From the NCBI GenBank assembly GCA_914767715.1, contig OU612075.1, positions 21,888,001 through 21,952,000 on the forward strand: 64,000 bases of DNA, written 5' to 3'. The notes beneath the pieces are model-generated. The model had not been told where the DNA came from. It was given only the letters and a program-made list of their open reading frames with translations, and searched no databases. The position numbers were made by a program, and so were the translations under genes. The stretch comes from Membranipora membranacea. Taxonomy: Eukaryota > Bryozoa > Gymnolaemata > Cheilostomatida > Membraniporidae. Below, piece by piece: positions 1-14,000 of the stretch. Every line of letters begins with the position of its first letter. The stretch's first letter is position 1.

Positions 1-2876
1 TCTATTAGTTGTAACGTAAAATGTAAAGCAATTTAATGGCATGTCATTTTTTACCACATTGTCATCTATTGATATTCACGATTCAAGATGACCAAGGTTT
101 TATAAAGCGTTTCCAGTTTTGACATCAGCATAATCTTTGAAGCATATAGGAATTATTATGAGTATGAGTCGATACCAATATTAATGATAACATTTAGATT
201 TCTAAAATTCAAAATAAAAATACTGATTTGTATGGCAAATAACACACAATAAACATGACAACTTCATCGTCGTTAAAAGATGAAACTCCATAGCTTGAGT
301 GCAGAAATCTTCCAATGTTTTTATTATCTTGATGTAAAAATCACAACTGACAAGCAACATTTTCAGTGTAGAACCAAAAAAAACTGGCAGCCTAAATGAA
401 AACAGACAAAATATTTATACCCTAGCTGAACGAATATTAGATAGAGGTTTGTTTGACTTGTGTGAAGGCTATTTAATGTTAGCTACCACTAACTTATTTT
501 GTGCCATAGCGGCTACTAAGCATGTTGTATAAGTGTGGCAATAATGAATCGACTTTATTTACACTACAGGACCAAAGGCAAGTTATTTCTGATAAGCACC
601 ATGACACAAAAATGGGCTACTGACTGAAATAACATGGATTTGGCAAAAAAGGTGTGTATTCACAATGCGCTGTACATCACTATGCTTCTTTAGGATACCC
701 TATGATTCAGATAACAGCAGGCTGGTGTAGCCTGGGCAGGCTGTCGTGTCGGCGTGGCAAAGGGTGGTGTAGTTGGCAATAATACTGAAACCAATCTCAC
801 CACTGAATAGACATCAACAAACTCCACCCTGTCCCAGGACATGAGGAATCAGAGATGATATATATGGTTTAGAGAGATACATAGCCCCCTCCCCCTGCTG
901 TTGCGGTAAATTGTCAAATAATGTTTCATAGTTGCATTTCATAATCACAGTAAAATAAATTACCATTTCACCACCCAAACAGATCCTGGTAGCCTCTTTT
1001 TAGACAATAAATTAAAACAAGCAACATAATGGCAGTCAAAGCAATCAATCAGAATAAATTTTTGATTCTGTTGGTATTAAGTGTTTGGTGAAAAATCAGA
1101 GAAGCATGTTTATTGCCAAGTGTACACTGCTGGTAATATGTATGCCATGGTATAACAGACTTGCTCAAGCTGGTATAAGCACTCTAAAATGTACTCACAA
1201 ATTCAACAAATTCCTCGTATGTTCACATTGTAAAACTCATCCCAGAGTAGCAACAAGGTTTTTGTCTGGGATAGTGCTGGGATGATTTTGATATGCGTTC
1301 AAGTTGTCTAGGATCTTCCCAGATAGTCCCAGATCATCTCAGTGTTGTAGTCACATTAGTACCCATGTGTAAAATGAGTATTGGTCAGTCTGGGACAGTA
1401 TCTGGAAAGGTTTACAGCTTTCCAGATACTGTCCCAGACTTATTTCTGTTGCTGGGATTGCGTCATTTTCATGTTCACATTGACCTAGATGGCTATCTAT
1501 CTATCTATTTATCCCTCCATACATATCAGATTTTTGCTGTTGAGACACCACACCGGTTTCCAAAATGGACACACATTTACTTAAAACTCCATTAGATAAG
1601 CTGAATCATAAAACAATTTCAATCTTTTACCCTCTATTATGAGAAGCACTCTTACTATAAAAATGTTTAAGAAAAAACTACTGCAACACTTTTTCAGTTT
1701 ATCGGCATAGTCCGATTTTTTGTTGAATTTTTGTCAGTATTCTTTTCTTTTTGCTATATATGTTCTTGTCACACCATGAAAAAGAGTAGCAATGACGAAT
1801 TTTTAATGACAATAAATATAATATATATATATCTGGGATGGCTGTTTGGGACAATGCGGACCAGCCTTTATTAGAGTAAGCATTGATATATGACAACAAA
1901 TATGAAAAATATGGGGCTGTGCAGTCGTCATCGACAAGTGGATTCCATCGCCGTAGTACACATTCTGAGTCAGCTGAGTATACAGCTGCCTTGCTGTTTA
2001 TTTGAGTTTAACCGCTTCTTAGTAAAAAGGGTGAGGATAGGACGGTGTGTTGATCACTTCTTGTTTTTGCAGCCTGATTTTACATATTTGAGTTAGTAAA
2101 TATAATACTATTCTGATATACAATGATGCCAATGATGAAGTTAATTTTTGTTTTGTTGTAACATATCATTTATCATATTGTCACAATGAGATTGTAAGTT
2201 TGAAACGCTTGAGCAGAACATCATTTTGCAATAATAGTCACAATTTAAGAACCTAATCCCAACATGAAGTGGGGGGGTCCTTGATTACAATACTTAGAAG
2301 GACTATCAGACAGAAAAAACATAACTTGAGCAAAATATCAATCTAAGGGCTAATACTGTCTTTGGTTTCAAACCTGAGAGAGATCTATCAATTATTTAAA
2401 AAAGTTATCTATTCGGCATTACATAAAGCCTGTTTCACATAGATTTATGTTAACATAAGTACATAAGTACTATAAGAGGACTGGCTGGAGCTTAGTTAGC
2501 GCAGTAGTGTTGTAGTCTGAGCAGAAAAACTAAACAGTCTAGCGTTATCACAATACCATCATTTACCAATACAAGGAAGCAGCAGATAGATAACTATTGT
2601 GATAGCGCTGGAGAAGAGCCGTCTCGACCTTGAAGATACCGGCTGACCTTCCTCTGTCATAGATATATTGTTAGTTTAAAAATTATTAGTATATCAGTCC
2701 ATGATAAAAACCTTTTGTCTTTGATGAGCAATTGCATACATATATTAGTATGGGTTGAGAAGAAAAGCTGATAGAACTTAATATAATTGCTTAGTGGACA
2801 TCAAATATGAAGAACAGTCGCCGATCCGAAATTTGCAGCTTAAAGCTTAGCAATACTGATTTTCCACCCTCATGAG
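1..2876. other. Spacer with no recognised gene
   Basis: I see no coding exon with matching splice sites on either strand. The stretch is AT-rich and holds a perfect hairpin at 1387-1440, a short CTAT microsatellite near 1491-1510, and a weak inverted repeat around 2543-2610 (GCGTTATCACAAT facing ATTGTGATAGCGC). The 3' untranslated region of the minus-strand gene ending at 2877 must lie here, but I could not place its end. Confidence 0.5.
1387..1440. repeat. Perfect 23-bp inverted repeat (hairpin)
   Basis: The arms 1387-1409 and 1418-1440 are exact reverse complements around an 8-base loop. A weaker related pair (CTGGGATAGTGCTGGGAT facing CCCAGATAGTCCCAG) lies just upstream at about 1265-1340, so this may be the core of a fold-back element. 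Confidence 0.85.
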
Positions 2877-5800
2877 TTATGATACAATCTCTAGTTCTTT
2901 GTCAGCTGTTCCTTCAGGCAGAGGCTCATCATTTATAGGAGGACCCTGTGATGCTTCATGATCAGGAGACTCGACAGTTATCTCCACTTTCCTTTCTGTT
3001 AATTCAGGCTGATAGTCGACTTCAGGGGATCTCCTATCGACCAGGTCTATACTGACAGACTGAGAGAGTGTAGCAGAGGCAACATCCGGCTCAGGTAGTT
3101 CAACGGCTACTTTGGATGAGGGTTTAGACGGGCTTTGGTTTGCACCCACTTCTTCCTCGATGTCAGTTTGGTCAGTGCCGGTCTCAAATGGAACTGATTG
3201 TGATCTCAAAGCCTGAGATTCAGTAATGATAGGAGAGCTGGGGTAGGGGTGTGAATCATCTTCAGTTTCATTCTGTACTGTGGGTGTGGGATATAGCTTT
3301 TCAGCAGGCTGAATTATTTCTGGAGCAAAACCTGAGGCTATGGCAGGGTCTTGAGGAGTTGTCACAAAAAAGACTGGATCATCAGCCGGCTTTAAAACAG
3401 TCTCATCACCTTCCTACAAGCGAGAGAGATAAATTACTCAGGGGAGAATAATTTATATTGCAGACCAATAACCCAACAAGTTTGTGGCTGAGGATCTCAT
3501 CTGCCAAATTATCTACCAAACAACAGTCTTGCAACTGTTTATGTCAAAAGTTTGCTAAATAGGATAACTAAACCAACAGAATATGTGCTCTATTCATCAT
3601 TATACAGTCTGTCGTAGCTTGACCTGACGTAGCTCGACATGTCAAACCTTGACTTGTCACAGATTACCCTTTCTCAACTTGATCTGTCACAGCTTGACCT
3701 GACACTGTCACAGATTGACCTATCATAGCTCAACCTATCACAGATTGAGCTGACCAGAGATAATCACCCACCTGTCTCTCTACATTGGAGGAGGCCACAC
3801 TCGGGTGACACACAGATCTAGAGCTGGTGTTCTTCTCAATCTTTTGCCGGATTTGTTGAGCAGACTCCAGTCGACGGCTCATATTCCTGACTTGGTGTGA
3901 GCTCTGGTTGTCAGAAGGAGCTTGCCTTATGATAAGAGATGGCGGTAGATGATCATTCTTACGAGGACTGTTCAGGTCGGTAGTGTAAGGTATAAGGTTA
4001 GCTGATCTGCCGTGTACCCGATCCTTCCGATGTGCTATCCCTGACATGGGTCTCTTATATGGATCATTTTGTCTCATGCTCTCTGCATTGTCTACCAATA
4101 TGAAGAATAACATCATAGTCCAATGAATTAACAACTCTATTTGTTTTAGCATTGCACTTGATAAAAAAATGCTTCTTATGTGTAGACTCAGCATGTCGGA
4201 ATCGATGCATAAGTCTTAAGATTTATATTCGCATCCATAATGGTGAATAGAAAAGAGGGTTTGTTTGTTTACGCATAGGATGTTACTGAAGAAAATTTAA
4301 AATGTTAATCTACCGTTGATCATCTGTTCAAATGGCAGCTTAAATAAGCTTAAATATTCGCAAAATCTCACATACCGTCTCTCCTGGGTGTGTTCATGTG
4401 TTCACTGTCTCTCGGTGAGTGTCGGACTCCTGCGCTTACCACTCGACGCTGTGCAGCAGAAGGTAAGCAGTAAGAGTTACGCTGAGCTACTGAGCTGGCA
4501 GGACGTCTCTTCTCTGCTGCTAGATGATGTACTACCCTTGTGTGTGACTCGATCCATTGTGGTCTAAATAACCCGTACATGACATTGTTAAGTCACAGAT
4601 TCATTATATGAGTCATAGAGGCGACTGCATATTATACTTCATCTCTTGATTCTAGACTTCTTAACATTTTATACTTTTTTTAGAACACATTGTTCTAAAA
4701 AATTCAGCCTGCATTTATTTGAAAATAGTAAAAGTGCATCAGCGGCTTAGCTAAGAAAATTATCATACTTGAACCACTTAGCGATTCAACCATTAGTTTA
4801 ACACTCACGTGTACTGGGTCCCCAGCATGTATTTTCTGTATCTATTTGATACCCTATCCATCTCAATCTTGCTTGCTTTTCTACAATTGGATAGAAGACC
4901 ATAATTTAGATTCAGAGGCAAACATAAATATTCATAGACTCAAGATAAAGAGGTAGACCAGGGGTGCTCAAACTTTTCTGCCAGTGGGCCATTTCTGAAA
5001 ATTAGCGTATTGAAGTGGGCCAGACTTTTTTGCGCCAAGCAAGCAGGCTATCAAACAGGGTCTAGTGAGTTTATTATTGAACCCCTTGTATGCGCGAAGT
5101 GCGAAAAAAAATTTGGATCTGGGGTTGGCAAGTAAAATTCTGGGGTAGAAAAGATTTGGGGTTGAGCTCATTGATCTGGGGTTGAATTCCAACAAGAAAG
5201 AAGAGATGACTTCTCTTCTTCCCCACCCATAGACCTCCCATAACCAGTATGATAAGGTGGTCTGTGCCCTTGTACTCAGCAGTATCTTCATGTAAGATCA
5301 TGTATGTTATATGGACTGATCACCATGGGTATTGTACCTTAATATGATGACTCTCTTTTGATTTGGCTTCCAAACATAACCCACTGCTGGGATCTGATGG
5401 AGGAATTGCCAAAGCCATTCACTGCAGGGATTAGCTCAGTTCTGTAAGCTGTATTGTATAGTGTAGCTGTAACAGCTTCATTCAGATCCTTATGTTTCCT
5501 CATATGCAAACTTATCACTGTTGTCACCAATGAGTGTATGCAACAAGACTTGATGCGTATTTTGGCCATGAGTAAACTTTCAGCCTAAATAAACCAGTCG
5601 CAACGGGTGAGTTTTAATAAGGGCAAGTGGGCCACCTAAAAATAACAAGTGGGCCAAATTTGGCCCACAGACCATAGGTTGAGCACCCCCGAGGTAGACC
5701 ATCAAAACTATGCTGTTGGTAGTCTGTTGCACTCAGAGTGTGATACCTGACGAGAAAGACAGAGTAGTCGTAAATTAACTGTACAGCTCATGGTTTAGTA

Positions 5801-8800
5801 ACTGATACAATTTTTACGGTACAGTTACTGGTAAATTTACAGGTAGCTTTCTATCTATGACTTACAGCTGTAGATATTCCTCTACTTGTTTATTCTTCTT
5901 ACAGACAGCTTCATTTTTACCATCAGATCTCCGATCAGCCAGGTAAGAGTAAGTAAGATCTGGAGCCGAAGAGAACCGAGTTCTGTTCCGCAATAACCTG
6001 CAGGAAAATTACCAATACCACTACTAACAGTCACAATTCGTCTACCATAGTGAATGAATTTTAAGTACACAAACTCAAGTGAGCTGAGATGACTTTGATT
6101 ATGCTGCCTGATCTTTAGCCACAGACATTACCTCAGGATGGGGATGTACAAGTGTGCTTGAGTTCTGAAGTTTTGACAAAATTGAGATGAATCAAACATA
6201 AACTGGATTAATAAACAAGTTTAACTGAGATTGAAAGATTTAGCTGTGTGCAGCTCTATTCTTGAAATTCTTCATCATTGGATGGAAGCAACACCTCTTC
6301 ATCTCCACCACTCTCCTTAGGTATCAAACAAAAGATTGTATAAACTCTTTGACTTTCAACACAGTTATTCGGTAATTTGTTTTTTACCAAAATAGCAGAT
6401 GGTACTCACTGTGCTCTTGTTGGGGTGCCCAGATTAGGATTAAATCCATCATGGCTTCCTTGAAGTGTTATAGTCTTAGAGAGGTAACTATGTGTGCTGT
6501 TTGGTCTATAGAATGAGCGGCTACCTGCGGTTTGAGGTCTTGGTCTATTGCTAGGCCACACTGGTGGGGAGGTAGCCACCCTTCCGTATTGTTCAGCCTG
6601 ATAAAACGAAACCAAATTTGTAAGTTAAACTTAGCATGGTACTGAGTACTATCATAAAACCAAAAGAAAGACAAACCTTTTATTGACAGTATTTTTAACA
6701 TAATATGCTACTCCTGTGAAAATGAAGATCTAGTTTCAAAGGCACATTTCAGAGCAGATTTTCTTTACTGGAGTAGTTAAGTTTTCGTATAAACCGAAAC
6801 GTTTAGAGAAATGTCAACTCTTCTGTCGGCATCAGAGGTCGTACCCTTGTGGAGTGAAGTTGTAAAGTATTCGCAGGAAAGGAAGTTCACCTTTACAATT
6901 GAAATCGGAAAAAAAATAACGGCGAGCTCACATTTACACAACTTTAATTTTTATTTGCTAGCAAACAATGCTATTTACATGACATCACCCTGAGACAATC
7001 AATCCAGCTAAACTTAACCCTAGCTAATATTAATTATTCCTGTATGGTCGTGAGCTATACTCGCAAGCAACTCTGCTTTTGATTTCCTTTGTCTTGATTT
7101 GCATGACATGGTTTGATTTAATTTACAGTTAACCCCCCCCCCCACCCCGTCCCACCTGCATGGAGAACTCTATCACATATACCCTGACACAGACGCAAAC
7201 TCCCACCCATTGGTTTACTGCAATTCTATTCCCAGCACTAAGTCTGAGTCCATGAAGATTGTACAACAGAATATACTGATACATCATGGCCGCTGCTTAT
7301 TTGATCTCAGATAATCACATCCTAGACCGGACAGTTCACAATCGTAATCTCACTGTGGCTCTGTTATTGATCGATGCTTCCTAGTAAATCTCTGTCAGCA
7401 CTCAGCAGTACGGAGAACTTCATTGCATTTCATGCCAATTATATTGCATGCACATAAAACATTTTCAGAATCAGATTTTTTATAATCTTGGAATCAATAT
7501 AATGCTATCTAAACAAAACAAGTCATCAAGGTGGAGTGACAATAATAACTGCAACAATAAATTTAATTATGATCAGACTGCGGAGGGAAGCAGGAAGGGT
7601 GCAGTGTGCAGTGGTATAATAATAGCATAGAGTCGACAAATCAACACGGAAATAAGCAGATAATGATGTGCTGCTGATGTAGACCAATTATCCATGGATA
7701 GACGAGAGAACATAACTTGATGTAAACAAAGCAAGAGACCCACCTGAACCCTGGATAGAAAATATCACAGAGCTAACATTAAATGTGAGAGAGTGAGCAT
7801 GCAATGTACCTGGCTACTCGACTGTTACCCTGGGTGTGGTGATATTTTTGGTTCTAAATACTAATACATGAATGTTTAAAATGGCCTCAACCTGTCGCCA
7901 TGAAGGTGAGTTAGTCTAGCATGTATTTTAGGTTCTGTCTAGCAAATGCGTTGGCTATGATTGGTTGGGTTCTTTCACTTCACCCAACCGACCAGAGCCA
8001 ACACATTGGCTAGCTTCTGCCCACTATAAGTTGGGAAAAATTAGATATATGTAGGAGTTGGCATCTAAACCAATGATTCACATAGAAAAGTAAAAAACAT
8101 TGTAAACAAATAAATATTATTTATATAAACTTATAAATGAAGCCTGGAGTAGAATCTCATACCTTATTGGAGGAAAGAAGACCTTTACTTATGAGGGGAT
8201 GTTTGGCTGAGTACGTTGTGTCAGTGATTTCTCTGAACACATAACTTGGAGTTGTGTGATTATTTATACTATCTTTGAACACTGCGTCCTTGACCTCCTG
8301 CCTCAGATCCTCTACATACTGTTTGGATCTCTGGAATGACGTCGCGTATCTCTGTTCTGTAAATAAATGCATTTTGAGTTGTGTGCAGGTTTCAAAAGTA
8401 TAGGAAATATAAATTATTGGAAGGTCAAGAACTCGACACCCCAGTTGACACTTGTCCCTGATTGAGGTTATGAAAATAGGAACGGAACGAGAGACATGAC
8501 TTCATCAGGTGGATCTTCAATTATATTCATCATTACAAAAATGCTAGAGATATAGAGTTTGCACATGTCCCAGCTTGATCAACATGGTCGTCAAAAGACA
8601 TGGCCTGAACAGCTCTGATAACATATGATACACAGATTCAGCGTGAAAACATCTAGTGGCTATGAGTATAAAGCCACGTTTTCATTGAATATTAACAGAT
8701 ATCGCTAACAATTTTAGCAACTGGTGTGATAAGGACCTTCAAATTACTTTCCGAGTAATATTGACCAGGTCATGCTCAGTAAGCTGCACACAGCTAATAG

Positions 8801-10102
8801 AATATTGATCAGCACTCCCGAACATTGCATACTTGATTAATGAAGTTAGCAAAGTTAGCAGAGAGAGTGGATATTCAATGAGTGTCTATTTGGCACCTTG
8901 ATCCAATTCTATGTTGTGTTACTTTGCGAAAAGTATCAATAAACCTAATCATGGGCTGATTTATAACGTATAAGCAGCTTTGGCTGAATTCTAATTGAAT
9001 TAAAGTATTTCATAATTATTTTTGAAGTTGATTTCATAGAAGTTGAAAGCTGAAACCAATATTAATATTTATTGAATCTGCACAAAATATGTCACAGAGC
9101 AGGCTGATTGAAAACCTGTGACATGAAAAGGCTTTTGGAACTTTTTTAACATTTGATGTCAATCATGAGCGAGTGAACACTAATCGATGTGTAACTGGAG
9201 CTCACTCATTGTCAAAAGGTACAATAGAATTTTGTGCTAATCCTCTCAAAGGATTTGGTGCAGCCTATTAGCTAGCACATTTCAGCCGATTTCCCTCTGT
9301 ATAAATGAGAGTATGCTTCATAATTATTTGTCAACTAAATTTAAAACTTGGTTTACAAGACATGGTGAAACCTGCCACGAAATTTAGTTCATTTACCCAG
9401 ATAACCAATGTTAAATGTCCCGATATGTTTGAGATTCTACAGTTTATGCATTCAAGGCCTCATGACCTCTATGAGCGCCAGGACTTTACAATGAAAATGA
9501 GGTCTTGTATAGCCTTACTCATTAACTGAAATGCGGCAGCCTAATATATGAAAAGTTTTATTCTAAGAATTAAGAGCTAAAATTATCCAAATGACCAGGA
9601 TTTTATTGTTTGGTTGTTAGAGTCGCAAAGATTATCTTTATATTCAAATAATATTATGATGTTAAACTCAACTGGACAATTACTATCCTCCAGCAAAAGC
9701 CTACAAATCTCTTGTCTTGAATACAACCTTGGTGGACCTCAATCTTATCTTGGTACTTTAGTGCATTAACAATTATTGTAAAAAATCTTGAAGCGATAAT
9801 CGGACTAATGTGAAAGAAGGCTACATGAGCATCGAATGGCATGCCCATGATGACAATGCAATCTTTTGCCCACAGAACCTCTTTTTTTCTGCTTGACACT
9901 TGGTAATAGGTAATATTGTCTAGCTAGATGATGGATTGACTGACAGTATGGTTAGCATTCTGATGTACAGAGATCTGAGCTCACCTTTACTCTCGGCTAG
10001 TTTTCTCCGGTAGGCATGATTAGCGATACACACAATACTGGTTCTGTCTTGTATATAGCTGTTAACATCAGCGTGGCTTCGGCTCATATCCACACTAGGC
10101 AT
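2877..10102 (-). CDS. Uncharacterised disordered protein, six exons, 514 aa
   Basis: I do not recognise this protein. Coding exons, 5' to 3' on the minus strand: 10102-9985, 8356-8163, 6597-6410, 4563-4376, 4091-3772 and 3413-2877. Phases match at every junction and the total is 1545 bp including the TAA stop. The start is an ATG opening with MPSVDMSRSH. An exon or UTR boundary directly before it is possible. The first ~100 residues are charged and probably helical (FQRSKQYVEDLRQEVKDAVF). The middle is rich in R, P, S and T (PSNRPRPQTAGSRSF, EKRRPASSVAQR). The last ~180 residues are acidic, rich in P, E and S, and look disordered. RPxTA-like motifs occur in cilium and microtubule proteins, but that is only a hint. 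There is no signal peptide or membrane segment. The gene diverges from INTS4 across about 0.96 kb. Confidence 0.75.
3608..3757. repeat. Degenerate ~15-bp tandem repeat
   Basis: Variants of CTTGACCTGTCACAG recur about ten times in the intron just downstream of the exon ending at 3772. They are imperfect, with CTCGACATGTCA and CTCAACCTATCACAG among the versions. Confidence 0.65.
4959..5691. mobile_element. Non-autonomous hAT-type DNA transposon
   Basis: The ends are CAGGGGTGCTCAA and TTGAGCACCCCCG, imperfect terminal inverted repeats of the hAT type. The element is flanked by an exact 8-bp target duplication AGGTAGAC at 4951-4958 and 5692-5699. GGGCCA-rich sub-terminal sequence is present at both ends, as is common in hAT elements. 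I see no intact transposase, and the open frames inside are short with no recognised motif. It sits in the intron 4564-6409 of the minus-strand gene. Confidence 0.85.
7133..7166. repeat. Poly-C run
   Basis: A C homopolymer of about 11 followed by C-rich sequence, in an intron of the gene at 2877-10102. Similar poly-G or poly-C runs of 10-13 bases occur near 21048, 28702, 33697, 45470 and 57328. All are prone to length errors. Confidence 0.7.
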
Positions 10103-11059
10103 CTTAAATATCGCAATAAGAATACAGTGAGAATATAACGGTTGTGGTTAAGGTCTTGCGACCGATCATGATATATCCCCATGTTTTTGGGTTGGTATCA
10201 GTGTGGCCGGTCAATTGGAATAATGACTACGATTTGAATATAACACAGTAACCCTTTTCAGTCTGCGCAAAGGGTTGTTTGGTAATAACAGTTATAATCC
10301 TCTCACCTTCAGTGACCAGATTTCCGAATGCTGCTGTATATAGGAGATGATGGACACAAGTATGGGAATAGGCCTGTTGGGTACCTTATTGAGTACTTCC
10401 AGACAAGTCTATATCACTGATAACAACTCATAGTCAAGCTAGCCAATATATTGGCATGCATGCACATCTGCACAGTCATAGCAATGGACTGGATATAGCC
10501 ATGTTCTCATGCCACATACACAACAATGGCTAATATCTTGGCTCTGAGCACATTCTTGGCTACACACACTTCACACTGACTGTAAGAAAAGTGGCCCAAC
10601 AAAACATTTTTAGTATTTTCAAAGTCACACAGCAATGAACTCCCTCTTCATTGCACACAGGATATCAATCACCAAATACACATGTATTTAATTTATGCAA
10701 TATTGATGCTAAACTCACCTCAAAGATAAAAACTTGACTATAGACAAGGAACTGAAAAGAATAGATGGAAGACAATGCAGAGGACTTGCAACTAAAAGTT
10801 TCACTTAGTTCATATCATCACTTTGTGTTATCTCATGTGAGAGAAGTCACAGACAGTGTTATTGTTTATCTTGACAACCATTCCCATTGGTCAATAAGAT
10901 TTAGTTGATCCAATCATTGAATAAACACTTAACCTTCACCTTCATTATAAAGATGGCAGCCCCCATGAAATTTAAGTGAAAAATGTCATTTACAGAGGAA
11001 AATGAGTTAGTTAGTTAAGACTTCCAACTTTGCACCAATTACTAAGTGTTGTAAGAATA
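10103..11059. promoter_or_regulatory. Shared spacer of two divergent genes
   Basis: The minus-strand gene starts at 10102 and INTS4 at 11060, so both promoters and 5' UTRs must lie in or near these 957 bases. I see no TATA box or other motif I would defend, and no coding exon. Confidence 0.45.
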
Positions 11060-14000
11060 ATGGCTTCATCAACATCAAGGGTCCGAAAAGCAGATGCTGA
11101 GTCAATTGTGACTGAGGTATGTTGACATGATATAGTCTGCTCACTGGTCACTGGGCAATGAATAAGAATTAATAACAAAACTTACTTTATCTACTTTCTG
11201 TCTTACTTTATCTTACTTTAGTATCTATCTGTCTGTTTCATCAGCTTCATCAGATTGGTTTATCGCAGTCGGCGCGTTGTCGTCCTTTGATGCTGTAGTA
11301 TATAATGTTTCCCCATCTGCCTCTAGCTGTCTCCTCCAATTTTATTCCAGGGGCCACACACCCCAGGCTCTATGCCCCATATTTACTTCTTAAACTAGAT
11401 CATGTTGTGAATGACCTCATCTCATAGCTGAGTTGTTAGTGGGTACATACATGACAAGTTGGTAGAACCAGAAATCAGGGGTCTCCGCGGACGAACTCCC
11501 GACCCGGATTACCAATCTGCGCGTCCCGCAGTGAAGGTGTAATTTGGCCCTTGTTGTCATTTATTTTAAGCCAAAACTAGAGCGTTCATATTACGAAATG
11601 CGTAATTTTACCTGATTTTACAAATTATATTGTTGCACTTTATCCAAACGAGGAGAGATAGAATGTTAATAGGCAATTATATATAGGTCTATGCATGGTT
11701 AGGAAAACATAGTTTCTTTTGCAATGAGAAGCTTAAAAAGTCTTCTGGGTGAAGGAAGCTGAAAAAAGGGAGGAAAATGGGAGATATGGAGGAGGTGGAA
11801 AATACCCCTAAAAACTGGGAGGCTCCCTGACAAAAAGAGAGACTTGTCAGGTATGAGTGGGTAGGCCTAACTATTATACTTTTTTGAAAAAGATCCACAC
11901 ATACAAACAATACATAGCTTGTGCTCCCTATGATGTATTTGGAATGAAAATTACACTGTTTTCTGTCTCGGGCACAATTCATCCGCAAATAGTACCCTGG
12001 TTACCTAATTTCTGGTATACTCCTTTCAAGATATATTTTTGGTATGTTTCTTGTAGGCTCCACCTCGTAAGGTACTGAGACTGAGAACCTCAGTAGATGA
12101 GTCATGTGACTGGAGCTCTATCGATGTCAGTGATGTGTCATCAGTGAGATTACTCAGTAGATTGGAGAGGAGACTCCATACTGTCACGGATATGAATGAG
12201 TCAGTTGTCTTTACATACAATAATAAGCACCCCACAGAATAAATATAGCCTATCATAATCAATTGAAATACCAAAATTATGAGAATAACATGCTGCATTT
12301 GACATTACTACCTAGTCTTGAGAATCGATATAGGCCTACAGGTTTTTGTCGTGATGATAAGCGATCTTGCATTTATGTCATCGAGTGTGCAGACTCTTCA
12401 TAACTCAGCCCAGAGACATCTCCCTATTACGTCTACAACATAATGGGTCAATAAATATTGCAATTGCACTCATAAAAGTTGCACCAACTATTACAGTTGT
12501 ATCACATGTATGCAATTTGATAGCAGTCCTTACTTACTCTGTAGACTTGTAGAGACTATAGTGGATAAGCTGAGACACTCACAGATAATGATGATGAGAT
12601 GTAAACTTCTGCAGCTGCTCCGTAAGATTGTAGCTAAACATCAAGTAGACCATTCCTTCATTGCGGAGGAAATATTCAAGCAGATCAATGACTGCGGTAA
12701 GTTTGTTAGAGACATAACCTTGTACAGACTATTTGTCTGGGTAGTGGTTTAGTTAGTATAACATAACCCTATGATGTGTAATCACTATCAGATGGCAAAT
12801 TATGCAATGCTAGTATTGTCCAGAATGAAAAAAATTGTCTGATGATAACTGCAGTTTTCCTCCATCTAAAACGACAATGATTCGGTAGATCTTAGATTGC
12901 ATAAAATATATGTGGAAAATAAATGCATGCTTAATTGCATGAACTTGTCTGTGTTGTGATCTTCCTCACTCTCTCATTTCTAATATGCTATGATATCACA
13001 TACTATTCATGCGGCGGCGGTGTACTTACTAATGTTTATTCTAATTTCAGACTCACACGACTATAAATCAGAGTTACTCTCTCTGTGCTCCGCTCTGACA
13101 CCTCATATATCCAGTAATAATAACCATCTAAATACTATAATAAGCATATCTAAGAAATGTCTAAGTGACAGATCCTCTACTCTCAGAGCCATGTCACTAC
13201 TCACTATGTCTGATGTCATCAAACATGGCTGCTCTGGTCTACTGTTTGAGGATTCGCTTGGCATGCAGGTATGTAAGGGGTAGATAGACATTATGTAATG
13301 TGTGGGCGTGCCAATTGGCACCATCAACTTCTGTGATCGTTGCTGTGCTTGCTTTTTACTATCGGGCTATTGTTGCCACAGGATTGATGAGTTCAAGGAT
13401 TACAGGGGAGCTCCCAAGTTTCCGAGCCAGGCTGGTGAAAAGTCTTTCCCTGATCATATACCTGTTGTTAATCCTGTGTACCGTTTGCCAAGATCAGATT
13501 CCATGTAACGTACCCATGATAACTATTGAGGACCTTTTTCTGATTAATCATCTCTGCCATAGAACAAATTTGATCGAGTTTGCCTGCATACTGGTTGCTC
13601 CTGATGCGAGACCAGTTGAGAGGGAGCGACTCCGAATGCAGGCAACTGGATCAAACTTAGTGTATCTCTGCCTCAACTCACCTCATTATTTTACAGCTGC
13701 TCATCATAGACTTCATAAGAGATCCTGAACCCAGAGTGAGGAGTGTAGCCTTAGAGGCCCTGTCCTCTCTACATGAGGGCCGGTACAGTCTGGAGCCTCA
13801 GGTTTATGATCAGGCTACACACGCCCTCACTGATGATTATGAGAGAGTAAGGACTGCAGCTCTCAGGCTTACCACTTCACTAGCTCTCACTACCCCAGAC
13901 AGGTGTGCTCCTTACTGTCACTCAAAATTAAGCATTGCAAAGAAGAAAGAACTTACAATTTATTCTCCTACTAACTGTATTGAAAATTGTCACACATATA

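Noticed and set aside
5074-5569. Open frames inside the hAT element as a transposase remnant
   Set aside because: They are short and lack the hAT dimerisation or catalytic motifs. The ends of the element are coding by chance only.
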